Both the position numbers and the translations under genes were made by a program. A stretch of 64,000 nt of DNA. Origin: Aequorivita sp. H23M31. GTDB lineage: Bacteria; Bacteroidota; Bacteroidia; Flavobacteriales; Flavobacteriaceae. The notes beneath the pieces were generated by a model. That model ran no database searches, was not told the origin of the DNA, and saw only the letters and a list, made by a program, of their open reading frames with translations. This document shows positions 1 through 8,293 of this stretch, one piece after another. The DNA lies in contig NZ_CP034951.1 of the NCBI RefSeq assembly GCF_004022485.1, positions 124,001 through 188,000 of the forward strand, written 5' to 3'. The stretch's first letter is position 1. Each line of letters opens with the position of its first letter.

Positions 1-1
1 G

Positions 2-721
2 TTGCATTATGACGATAATGAGCATTTGTGCAAGGAACATGTGAGCATGATAGTTGGGTTGGATTATGTAATAACCTTTCAGGAGTCTCAGGGCGATGTA
101 TTCGATGATCTTCGAGAAAGACTGGCGCAAGGGAGGGGACGAGTACGAGGCGCGGGATCGGACTATTTAATGTTTGCTATTCTGGATGCGGTGGTAGATA
201 ATTATTTTACCGTGGTTGAGTTCTTAAGCAATAAAATTGAGCTCCTTGAGGATCGGCTCTTTGATGATCAAGGAAATGAAAACATTCCCCAAGAAATCCA
301 GGAACTTAAAAAGGAAATATTAAAAATAAGAAGAGCAGTTTTGCCGCTTCGGGAAGTGATAAATAGACTCGAAAAAATTGAATCTCCCTTAATAGCGGAA
401 TCCACAAGTAAATATATTCGCGATTTATATGACCATATTATCCAAGTGAACGAAAGTGTCGAGATTTACCGCGATATGATTTGGGGCTTGATGGATATGT
501 ACCTAACAACCTTGAGCAACAAAATGAACGAAGTGATGAAGGTATTGACCATTATGGCTTCCATATTTATACCTCTCACTTTCTTGGCAGGAGTTTATGG
601 GATGAATTTTGACAATATGCCTGAACTTCATTATAAATACAGTTATTATATTCTTATGGCAATTATGGCAATTGTCGCACTTGGGATGATTCTATATTTT
701 AAAAGGAAGAAATGGTTTTAG
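2..721 (+). CDS. corA: CorA-family divalent metal transporter, C-terminal part (5' end outside window)
   Basis: Inner-membrane Mg2+/Co2+ channel of the CorA (MIT) family. The reading frame is already open at the window edge, so only the last ~239 residues are seen; the first codon here is not the real start. A long helical stalk (about residues 70-180) leads into the first membrane helix (about 182-200), which ends in the family signature Y-G-M-N at 199-202. A short acidic periplasmic loop follows, then a second helix (about 215-233) and a basic tail ending KRKKWF. This two-helix, GMN, positive-tail plan is diagnostic of CorA. Ion preference cannot be told from this part. Confidence 0.93.
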   Translation: MHYDDNEHLCKEHVSMIVGLDYVITFQESQGDVFDDLRERLAQGRGRVRGAGSDYLMFAILDAVVDNYFTVVEFLSNKIELLEDRLFDDQGNENIPQEIQELKKEILKIRRAVLPLREVINRLEKIESPLIAESTSKYIRDLYDHIIQVNESVEIYRDMIWGLMDMYLTTLSNKMNEVMKVLTIMASIFIPLTFLAGVYGMNFDNMPELHYKYSYYILMAIMAIVALGMILYFKRKKWF

Positions 722-970
722 AAAAAATGAACTTAGAATAGAGAGCAGATTGCAGAGAATCTAAAGCCAAGACCCAAGGGCCAAGTGCCAAGAATTATGA
801 TGAAAAGAACCTTGAGAATAGGGAAATGAGAATTTAAAATTGTGGCACCTTGGGTCACCCAAGCTTTAGCGTAAGTGGAAAATATAGCACGAGAGCTTTT
901 TCCGCCGACGCTTTAGCCAAGGAGGAAAATTTGGAACCTGAACTTGAAACTTTGCAGAACCTCCCTCAAT

Positions 971-1756
971 TTAACTTGTCAAATTAAACTGGTCAGCACT
1001 TTTAATATTTTTTAAATCTTTCCATTGAATGGGCGTGGCAATTCCGGCGTTTTGGTTTGCTCGCAGCGAATAGGGGCATACCGATGTTTGACCATAAGAA
1101 TTGCGAAGATAATCTAGGAAAATTTTCCCCTCCCGCTTATTTTTTCGTACCGCTGTCGTAAACAGATCAGGATTTTTGTCTTCTAGTTCCTGTACCAATT
1201 GTAATAATTTTGGTTTTAATTCGTCGTAGGTATTTCTGCGCTGAATTTTATACCATACATGAAATCCATTTTGTCCAGTTGTCATTAGGTTGGGATCAAT
1301 TCCCTTGGATCTTAGAAAATCTCCCGTTATCTGCGCTCCTTCCTTTACTTTTTCAAAGGAATCTTTTGGCGGATCTAGATCGAAAACCACTTTATCAGGT
1401 TTATATAGGTTGTCTTTTTTGGATAACCATATATGAAAAGCCACCGTTCCCTGATTGGCAAGGTAAATCAAACTTTTTTCGTTACCGCAGAGTATTTGGA
1501 TGTTCTCACCATCTTCCGTTTTTACCTTTATGGTTTTAATATAATCTGGAAAATATTCTGAAGCATTTTTTTGATAAAAGCCGTCCTTATCTATTCCATT
1601 GGGAAAACGGTGCAAGGTGAGCGGTCTGTCCTTCATATAAGGAAGCATCTGCTTGGCCACCTTTTGGTAGTACTGCACCATTTCCAATTTTGTGATTTTT
1701 GCCTCGGGGAAAATAATTTTCTCGGGATGCGTTATTTCAACTCCTGCTATTTCCAT
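971..1756 (-). CDS. Stand-alone LigD polymerase (primase-polymerase) domain of bacterial NHEJ
   Basis: 261 residues covering just the LigD POL domain (archaeo-eukaryotic primase type), which adds nucleotides at double-strand break ends before ligation. Visible signatures: catalytic acidic pair in FDLDPP (D126, D128), TTGQNGFHVW around 160-170 with the nucleotide-binding His, and a C-terminal block IFLDYLRNSYGQT with the third acidic residue. The ATG lies 2 bp after the stop of the ligase gene, so it is translated as the third gene of an operon PE-LIG-POL. Length matches an isolated POL domain rather than full LigD (800 or more residues). The domain is complete and shows no sign of decay. Confidence 0.93.
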   Translation of the reverse strand: MEIAGVEITHPEKIIFPEAKITKLEMVQYYQKVAKQMLPYMKDRPLTLHRFPNGIDKDGFYQKNASEYFPDYIKTIKVKTEDGENIQILCGNEKSLIYLANQGTVAFHIWLSKKDNLYKPDKVVFDLDPPKDSFEKVKEGAQITGDFLRSKGIDPNLMTTGQNGFHVWYKIQRRNTYDELKPKLLQLVQELEDKNPDLFTTAVRKNKREGKIFLDYLRNSYGQTSVCPYSLRANQNAGIATPIQWKDLKNIKSADQFNLTS

Positions 1757-1758
1757 AA

Positions 1759-2760
1759 TTATGATTCTTTTACAACTTGATTGGCTTCTTTATCATCACG
1801 CATTCCCAGAAATCTGGGATGGCGCAGTTTGTTTGTTTTAGTCCATTCCGTAAACCCGAATTGACCTACATATTCCGGTTTGATCCAATGGTAATTTCCA
1901 CCCTGGTTAATCTTTTGGTTTTTAAACGGACTTTCCTCAATCTCTATTTTATTAAATTTTTTGCGCCATTTCCTTAGAAAAGTATCGTCAAATCCGGTTC
2001 CTACTTTTCCTGCAAAAAGCAGTTTCCCATCCTCATAATAACCCACCAATAACGCGCCAAAACCTATTCTCCCGCCTTGCGGTTCAGTAAACCCGCCGAT
2101 AACAAGTTCTTGTCCCTTGGAACATTTAAATTTTAGCCAGTTTTTACTCCTGGAATGAACGTATTTTGCTTGCGAATCTTTGGCTATTAAACCTTCCCAT
2201 CTTTTGTTACAGGCTTCCTGGAGTAACTCTATTCCATTTTTATTTCTATGGGTAGTATAACGAATAGGTGACGACCACCATAAAGCAGTTTTCAAAATCT
2301 TTTTTCTCGATTTCAATTGCAGATGGGTTAAATCATAGCTTTCAAGATGTAGAATATCAAAAAGATATAGAAATACCTTTACCTTACTCTTCTCTATTAA
2401 TTCCTTATCCTTTAATTGGATTCTTCCCTGCAATTTCTGAAAGCTGGTAGTTTTTCCCTCGAACGCAACTATTTCTCCATCTACAATAACATTGGGATAA
2501 TGATGACTTTCCAAAGCAGCTACTATTTCCGGATACGCTTCATTCATAATGTTTTCATTTCGCGAATATAGAGTCACCTTGCCATCATTAATAGTGACCA
2601 GACATCTAACTCCGTCCAATTTGCGTTCAAATATCCATTTTGGATCATCAAAATATTCGTCCGTTAAGGTGGCGAGCATGGGTTGTACAAAGCCAGGAAA
2701 TGGTTTTTTTCCAAGACTTTTAAATTCTTCGGAAGTAAGAATCTCTTTTAGTTTCTCCAT
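1759..2760 (-). CDS. ligD: ATP-dependent DNA ligase domain of LigD as a separate protein
   Basis: 333-residue ATP-dependent DNA ligase that seals nicks in NHEJ. The adenylation motif I reads ERKLDGVR with nucleophile K47; EGLIAKD (motif IV) and the WLKFK segment (motif V) follow, then an OB-fold C-terminus with GGFTEPQGGR and GFTEWT. It begins 3 bp after the phosphoesterase gene stop and ends 2 bp before the polymerase gene, so the three LigD activities are three polypeptides in the domain order of the Pseudomonas enzyme (PE-LIG-POL). No Ku gene is in the window; its partner would have to be encoded elsewhere. Confidence 0.94.
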   Translation of the reverse strand: MEKLKEILTSEEFKSLGKKPFPGFVQPMLATLTDEYFDDPKWIFERKLDGVRCLVTINDGKVTLYSRNENIMNEAYPEIVAALESHHYPNVIVDGEIVAFEGKTTSFQKLQGRIQLKDKELIEKSKVKVFLYLFDILHLESYDLTHLQLKSRKKILKTALWWSSPIRYTTHRNKNGIELLQEACNKRWEGLIAKDSQAKYVHSRSKNWLKFKCSKGQELVIGGFTEPQGGRIGFGALLVGYYEDGKLLFAGKVGTGFDDTFLRKWRKKFNKIEIEESPFKNQKINQGGNYHWIKPEYVGQFGFTEWTKTNKLRHPRFLGMRDDKEANQVVKES

Positions 2761-2763
2761 AAT

Positions 2764-3366
2764 TTATTCTTCTTCTCCCTCTTTTGCTATTTGGGTCATA
2801 GTGCGATGGGTAACCACACTTTTGTTTTCCGTGTTCACCGGATTCCGTCGTGCATCGGCCTCATCATCTTTCATTTTTACCAGCAACCAGTTACCTTTCA
2901 TATTTCCAGATTTCATTTTAATAAGGGCATAACCTCCCGAAAGTTTCTCGCCATCCAATTGGAATTCCAGGGTTCCCATCTCATAAGATTTCTTTAAGTC
3001 TATGGGATTATTATTCTTATCTTTTTTAATGTTTTTAAAAGTCCCTTTATCCCAAATCATTACAGTTCCACCGCCATACTGACCTTTTGGAATGGTACCT
3101 TCAAAATCGGCATAGGCTATAGGATGATCCTCGGTTGGAATTGCCATTCTCTTTACCCTTGGATCGGTACTTGGCCCCTTGGGGACCGACCATGATTTTA
3201 GGGTGTTGTCAATCTCTAAACGAAAATCGTAATGCAGATTAGTGGCATCATGTTTCTGAATCACGAAAATTGGTTCCTTTCCTTTTTTGGATTTTCCCTC
3301 ATCATCTTTTGGCTCTTTGGTTTTGGAGAAATCTCTTTTCTGCTGATAGTTTTTCTGCTCTTTCAT
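2764..3366 (-). CDS. LigD 3'-phosphoesterase domain as a separate protein
   Basis: About 200 residues matching the LigD PE domain, which removes 3'-phosphate and 3'-ribonucleotide blocks at break ends. The metal-site pattern KHDATNLHYDFRLE carries the two His, the Asp and the Arg expected, and EDHPIAYADFEG carries the later His and Tyr. The frame is open up to 3516, but I chose the ATG at 3366 (MKEQKNYQQ), because the extra upstream residues are hydrophobic, unlike the family, and correspond to AT-rich intergenic sequence. First gene of the PE-LIG-POL operon; the C-terminus is a short lysine/glutamate-rich tail. Confidence 0.9.
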   Translation of the reverse strand: MKEQKNYQQKRDFSKTKEPKDDEGKSKKGKEPIFVIQKHDATNLHYDFRLEIDNTLKSWSVPKGPSTDPRVKRMAIPTEDHPIAYADFEGTIPKGQYGGGTVMIWDKGTFKNIKKDKNNNPIDLKKSYEMGTLEFQLDGEKLSGGYALIKMKSGNMKGNWLLVKMKDDEADARRNPVNTENKSVVTHRTMTQIAKEGEEE

Positions 3367-3776
3367 GATAAGCTCTTTTAAATATTGGGAACGAATTGGG
3401 TTCAATTTACAAAATGGACGCTTTGGGAATTTATAAGGAATTGCTAAAGTTGCCGGTAGTAGAGAGAGTTGGTAGGGTAGAGGGTTTAGGCTAGAGATAA
3501 AATATAAGATTTTCAAGGTTGAAAATTGGAAGATCGAAGTACTAAGTGGGAAGTTGCAAGTAAAAAGAGAAAATTGGGAGTTGGAAGAGCTTAATGGGCA
3601 GTGGCCAACTTTTGATTTATGTTAACTTCTTAATAATTTTAAATTAAATCGTTGTTACGGGAAATTGGATTTTGTAATGATCTTTTTAATTTTAATAGGA
3701 TAATCCAATCAAAAAGTGATTAGACTATCCATCAATAAAATTTAGTAACCGAGGATTACGTTCAAGAAGAGAATCT

Positions 3777-4721
3777 ATGACAGCAAAATCAAATTTCGCT
3801 ATTTACGGAGCAATAACGGCGAATATATTGATTGCAGTTAGCAAATTTATTGCGGCTATATTTACTGGAAGTTCAGCAATGTTTGCCGAAGGAATCCACT
3901 CCATTATCGATACGGGAAACGGTTTTCTTTTGTTGTTCGGTAATAAGAAATCGCACCGTCCCAAGGATCGGACGCACGTTTTTGGTTACGGGATGGAAAT
4001 CTACTTTTGGAGTTTTGTAGTCAGTATCCTCATTTTTGCCCTCGGTGGAGGATTTGCGATTTATCAGGGCATCCATTCACTTCAAAATCCCGAGATCATA
4101 CAAGACCCCGCTTGGAATTATTGGGTGCTTATTGCAGCAGTCTTTTTTGAAGGGACTTCCTTGGTGATAGCCATACGGAGCTTTCGAAAACAAAATCCCG
4201 TAGGTAGTTTATTTTCAAACATAATCAAAAGCAAGGATCCGGCGAATTTTGTAATAATTCTCGAGGATTCCGCCGCAGTAAGCGGGTTGTTCATAGCTTT
4301 TATGGGTGTTTTTATTTCCAATCACTTCCAAAACGAATATGCCGATGGAATCGCTTCCATTTTAATCGGATGCGAATTGTTGGTCGTGGCAATTTTTCTT
4401 GCTCGTGAGACCAAAGGATTGTTATTGGGCGAAAGTGCCACTCAGACTGTTCTAAAAAAAATACAAGCTATCTTAAACGAGAGCGAATTTATCAGGGAAT
4501 TTGGCTATCCCAAAACAAGTCATTTTGGCCCAACAGCTATTCTCGTAATTGTGGAAATAGTTTTTAAAGATGTCATTTCCCTTGAAGATAGATATACGGC
4601 AATGGAAATGCTTCGGAATAAAATAAAAGACAAATGTCCCGAAATTTCCCAAGTCTATCTCCAACCCGTTCGGAAAATCTGTTCAGAAAAATTTATTGAT
4701 TCTTCAACAGATATACCTTAA
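3777..4721 (+). CDS. Cation diffusion facilitator (CDF) family metal transporter
   Basis: 314-residue inner-membrane metal/proton antiporter of the CDF family (COG0053-like). Predicted membrane helices lie at about 8-30, 35-55, 78-98, 117-135, 160-182 and 190-208, followed by a ~100-residue cytoplasmic domain. The helix-2 metal site HSIID (H..D pair) is present. The helix-5 position reads EDSAAVSG, so the second ligand pair differs from the usual HxxxD of zinc exporters and the transported metal is uncertain. It stands alone, divergent from the LigD operon. Confidence 0.85.
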   Translation: MTAKSNFAIYGAITANILIAVSKFIAAIFTGSSAMFAEGIHSIIDTGNGFLLLFGNKKSHRPKDRTHVFGYGMEIYFWSFVVSILIFALGGGFAIYQGIHSLQNPEIIQDPAWNYWVLIAAVFFEGTSLVIAIRSFRKQNPVGSLFSNIIKSKDPANFVIILEDSAAVSGLFIAFMGVFISNHFQNEYADGIASILIGCELLVVAIFLARETKGLLLGESATQTVLKKIQAILNESEFIREFGYPKTSHFGPTAILVIVEIVFKDVISLEDRYTAMEMLRNKIKDKCPEISQVYLQPVRKICSEKFIDSSTDIP

Positions 4722-4750
4722 ATTAAATTATTGAAACGTCCAATAAATTT

Positions 4751-5002
4751 TTAGGTATTGGATAACCTCATCATTTCTTCCAAAAGATTTTCAGGAGGTA
4801 ACTCCTTGGTAAGTTGTTTTAAGGAAGTCTTCGAGCTTTCCCTCAGATTATAAGCTTTCCGGCCAGTGATATTTAGATCGTCCACATTTTTAATGGTAGT
4901 TTCTAAGGACACAATATTCAACAATCTCCGCAGTTGGTCGGAATTTAAGTGAGGCGAACCTTTCGTTTTAAAGAAGAAGCTAAAATACTTTATATATTTC
5001 AT
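4751..5002 (-). CDS. Small conserved-looking protein of unknown function
   Basis: 83 residues with a charged, helical composition and no signal peptide or membrane segment after the first residues (MKYIKYFSFFFKTKG). The C-terminal half (KQLTKELPPENLLEEMMRL) looks like an amphipathic helix. It is convergent with the CDF transporter gene, 30 bp away. I do not recognise the family; coding bias looks plausible but the small size makes it uncertain. Confidence 0.45.
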   Translation of the reverse strand: MKYIKYFSFFFKTKGSPHLNSDQLRRLLNIVSLETTIKNVDDLNITGRKAYNLRESSKTSLKQLTKELPPENLLEEMMRLSNT

Positions 5003-5099
5003 GACTTGGATTTATTCCAAAATTACGGAAATATTCCAATTCTTGAATATTGATTGTTTAAATTTTTTATTGAAAAAATTATAGCGATTGAAATTGTTT

Positions 5100-5215
5100 T
5101 AAGAAACTTCCGGCCCCTTGAAGGGCAGAGCCGAGGGAGGTTCTTCATCTTCATCTTCAACTTAAGTTTCAAATTCTTCCCAGTTCCCGAGCGGAGCCGA
5201 GGGGCGATCTTCATT
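5100..5215. repeat. Degenerate intergenic repeat tract
   Basis: Two near-identical phrases, CCTTGAAGGGCAGAGCCGAG and CCCGAGCGGAGCCGAGGGGC, sit among pyrimidine-rich text such as TTCATCTTCATCTTCAAC. This kind of short, low-complexity filler occurs in several intergenic gaps of the window. It encodes nothing I can support. Confidence 0.5.
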
Positions 5216-5237
5216 TCATATTAGTTTCGAGACCTCC

Positions 5238-6317
5238 TTAACGCTTCCCCAAATAACGCTTTTTAAATTCCTTAAGAATGTCCGATTCACTAACTTCTGA
5301 GATGTCCTTATCTTTCAGGAGAAATGCTAGAGCGGCGATATAGGCCTCGCCAAAAGCAATTGTTATGGCAGATGCGGTTGATGCTGAAATTGCGCCACCC
5401 GCCACACTTCCAATTCCCGGAAACATTTTAAACAAATTGGACACAATGGACTTCCCGATCAGAGTTGCGCTACCTGCCGTAATTGTGGAAGAAACGAGGG
5501 TTGATAAAAATGCCTTCTTCAATTCAAATCCAAAGACCGCGGTAATTCCCGCTAACATTCCAATTTGGATTGGCACCAAAATAAGAGCATCCGAAAATGG
5601 GATGGGAATTGCGCCCGTAGCAGCAGCCGAGGTTGCCGAGGCAACAACTATGGCGTGCGATTTATTTTTTTTTTGTTCGATGCTAACTTTTTGCGCCGCA
5701 ACGAAGGCGTTTTTTTGAGCCTCGGGTACAATTTCCATAGCCAGTTCCACGAGTTCATGCAAACCCGAAGGTTTTATGATATAACCATCATCCAATATTT
5801 TTGGAATGGAATTTACGCGAACAACATTTTTAGCAGGTTTTAATAGTTCCAAAACCTTCATTCTAAAGCCTTCATCTGAAGAAGCCTTGGTGATAACCCC
5901 AATTACTGGCATATAGCCAGCAAGAAGTTCGCAAAGTTCAATTTCTGCATCCTCAACCCTTCTCGAACCTTCATCAATACAGATCCAGGCCATATGAATA
6001 TGGTGCATCGGATTGGAATCGTTGTTTTTGTTTTTTACAAAATTTTCAAGCTCCTTAAAGGTCTCCCGATAATCCTTTAGTTCCAGTCCTCTTGTGTCGA
6101 ACAGGGTTAAGGGAATATCTTCTTTCTTTATTTCTCTCGTTTTTTTAGTTACAGGACGCCCTTGGCCGGTCGTAGCAAAATTCCCTTGGAAAACAGCATT
6201 GATTAAGGTGGATTTTCCAACCCCGGTTTTCCCCGCGATCAATATATTTACTTGACCACGGTCCTTGATGGCTTTTGTAATTGCCGCTTCGATTATTTTG
6301 CCAATATCTTCTGCCAT
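5238..6317 (-). CDS. Era-like GTPase with DUF697-type hydrophobic C-terminus
   Basis: 359-residue P-loop GTPase. G1 is GKTGVGKS (29-36), G3 is DTRGLE (74-79), and the G4 position reads TKAS (143-146) instead of the usual N/TKxD, so base specificity may be relaxed. From about 215 to 340 the protein is rich in Ala, Gly, Ile and Ser with several stretches able to enter a membrane, as in DUF697 proteins. Likely role is at the inner membrane (stress or envelope function in related proteins), but that is inference. Single gene; its start is at the edge of a 500-bp non-coding gap. Confidence 0.8.
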   Translation of the reverse strand: MAEDIGKIIEAAITKAIKDRGQVNILIAGKTGVGKSTLINAVFQGNFATTGQGRPVTKKTREIKKEDIPLTLFDTRGLELKDYRETFKELENFVKNKNNDSNPMHHIHMAWICIDEGSRRVEDAEIELCELLAGYMPVIGVITKASSDEGFRMKVLELLKPAKNVVRVNSIPKILDDGYIIKPSGLHELVELAMEIVPEAQKNAFVAAQKVSIEQKKNKSHAIVVASATSAAATGAIPIPFSDALILVPIQIGMLAGITAVFGFELKKAFLSTLVSSTITAGSATLIGKSIVSNLFKMFPGIGSVAGGAISASTASAITIAFGEAYIAALAFLLKDKDISEVSESDILKEFKKRYLGKR

Positions 6318-6816
6318 TGATTATTTTATATAATGCTTTTTAAAATGAATTATAAGTTCTTGTTACCATAGTAGAGTTACAGCCACACTTTCAAATATAT
6401 TAAAATTCTTAAGGGTTCTTCTATCGTATAAAACTTTTAAAAAGTTTCCTATATGTAACTCCTTAAATTATTAATGAATTATAGTCTCCTTGAAATATTT
6501 GTTATTCATTTCATTAATAAGTAGTTAAAATGTTTAATAATAACTTAAATTTTATGGATAAATTTTTAATATATTTGAATTAGAGCTTGGTGCATTTTTT
6601 TTCCTCACCTAGATCTTAATAAACTCAATGACCCTTTATATTTTTTTCATCAATTTCAAATTGTTTTCTTGCGTATTAATTAATCCGTTTTTTTTAAACC
6701 CACAAAGATAAAATTAGAAAAGTCTCCAACAAATAGCCACTTAAATGGGAGCAATAAAAACCTAATTCCGAATAATACATATCACTCAATCAATTAGATC
6801 TTAAAATCAAAGTAGC
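6318..6816. other. Long AT-rich intergenic gap
   Basis: About 500 bp without a supported gene between two divergent genes. It is very AT-rich. One TATATTTG box (6570-6577) fits the Bacteroidota -7 element, but it lies ~240 bp upstream of the next start and I see no matching upstream TTG at the right distance. Otherwise I see nothing. Confidence 0.5.
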
Positions 6817-7599
6817 ATGAGAACCGAGAAGTCATACACAAGAGAATTAAAACAACAATTTGGATATTTAGCAACCTGGCTTCCGGGAACACCTTTAAAG
6901 TTAGGGGATATTGGAACTTTAAATAGAAACACATTCACTAAAATAGCAAACCTTTCCGATTTGGACATTCAATTTGATATTGAGGCGGATACAACCAAGT
7001 CCAATATTGAGCACAGCACGCACGGGGCCGTATCAATAACCAATAAAGCTTCCGGAACAATTGCTCCTCCCGGTAGTGTGTTAGGGGATACCGACGCAGG
7101 AATTACAGTGGAATTCTCCAAAGAAAATGCAATATTATTTAAAGCGAACGGCACTTTATCTCCTTCTATAAAAAACCAGATAAAATTGGGTCAGGACATA
7201 TTGGACTTATATAAAAATGGAAAATGGGCGAAAGATTGGGTTGTGGTAACAGAATTAGTAGAAGCAGACAGTGCTTCAATTTTAATTTCAAGTTCCTCCC
7301 AAAGCAAGATAGAATTAAAAGCGAAAGGAGGGATAACGGCCGCTAAAATGGATATTGCCGATATCGACCTGGGACTTAATATTGCCTTTTCCAAAGATCT
7401 CTCCACCCAAATCATCGCCGAATCGGCACTTACTCCTTTATTTAGGGCCAAAGCTGTCAAAGGTAGAATATTGCGTTCCCCGGTTTTTGGTCAGAAATCG
7501 ATGGAGATAATAACTCCGGCGAGTGCAAAGAATAATGAGGATTCCATTCTCTTCGGATATGCTGAGTATGATGAATATGATGATGGTTCGGACGATTAA
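6817..7599 (+). CDS. Unknown protein with strand-rich core and acidic tail
   Basis: 260 residues. The N-terminus (YTRELKQQFGYLATWLPGTP, then LKLGDIGTL) looks like a conserved signature, but I cannot place the family. The rest alternates polar and hydrophobic residues in many short stretches (for example SASILISSSSQSKIELKAKG), suggesting beta sheets, and the end is strongly acidic (YAEYDEYDDGSDD). No signal peptide or clear membrane helix. It is followed 45 bp later by a lipoprotein gene on the same strand. A pore-forming or gasdermin-like fold is conceivable from the strand pattern, but there is no direct evidence. Confidence 0.7.
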   Translation: MRTEKSYTRELKQQFGYLATWLPGTPLKLGDIGTLNRNTFTKIANLSDLDIQFDIEADTTKSNIEHSTHGAVSITNKASGTIAPPGSVLGDTDAGITVEFSKENAILFKANGTLSPSIKNQIKLGQDILDLYKNGKWAKDWVVVTELVEADSASILISSSSQSKIELKAKGGITAAKMDIADIDLGLNIAFSKDLSTQIIAESALTPLFRAKAVKGRILRSPVFGQKSMEIITPASAKNNEDSILFGYAEYDEYDDGSDD

Positions 7600-7644
7600 T
7601 AGGCTAAAGAATTTGCTAAATTATTAACCCAAAAACAAAGTAAT

Positions 7645-8049
7645 ATGAGACAGATAGGGACTTTAATTTTCGGTATACTTCTTTTTATTTCTTGCGGAAG
7701 TGTAAAGGATACCAAGGATGCCGAAACTTCGGAATTTGTCGGAAATGACAAAGATAAACACGGTTGTATTAGTTCTGCTGGTTATACTTGGAGTGAATTA
7801 AACCAAAACTGTATTCGAGTTTTTGCAGAAGGACACCCATTAAAACCTGTAGATAAAAATGATAAGAAGGTCGCATTCATTGTTTTTAATGAAGATAAAT
7901 CTAAACTTGAATTATTCCTGCCAGATTCTAAAGCAACAACAATATTATCGCAACTAGAAAATGGGAATTATGGCTCAAAAGATATTATCTATGATGAAAA
8001 TGATTCTTCTTTAATTATAGATGGAACTATGAAATATAAACTTGAATGA
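7645..8049 (+). CDS. Small lipoprotein of unknown function
   Basis: 134 residues with a lipoprotein signal peptide; the lipobox LFISC puts the lipidated Cys at 17. The mature part holds a short motif CISSAGYTWSELNQNCIR in which two Cys could form a disulfide, a pattern I have seen in Bacteroidota lipoproteins of unknown role. The C-terminal half (KKVAFIVFNEDKSKLELFLP) looks like a small beta domain. It sits 45 bp downstream of the 260-residue unknown gene and may be co-transcribed with it. Confidence 0.7.
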   Translation: MRQIGTLIFGILLFISCGSVKDTKDAETSEFVGNDKDKHGCISSAGYTWSELNQNCIRVFAEGHPLKPVDKNDKKVAFIVFNEDKSKLELFLPDSKATTILSQLENGNYGSKDIIYDENDSSLIIDGTMKYKLE

Positions 8050-8293
8050 CTGCTGATGAAACAAAAACAACCATCACAACATATTAAAATAATTCCTACA
8101 AATCACCTTCCCAATTTCGGAACTTCTGAAGCGAAGATTCTCCTTTGTATATGACGGGAACCCATCGGTAATCACGATTATAAAAGGCATTTAAAATTTA
8201 GTTAGGATAAAATTCTTAAAAATTTACAAAAAAGGCATTTTGAAATGTTAAAAATTTTTAGAAAACATTTACGGACAATATAAGATTTTTAAT

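Noticed and set aside
5023-5214. 63-residue open frame rich in Lys and Arg
   Set aside because: It lies on the low-complexity filler tract with repeated phrases, without family match.
6817-7599. Bacterial gasdermin assignment for the 260-residue protein
   Set aside because: Only the strand-rich pattern suggests it; no family motif or adjacent protease supports it.
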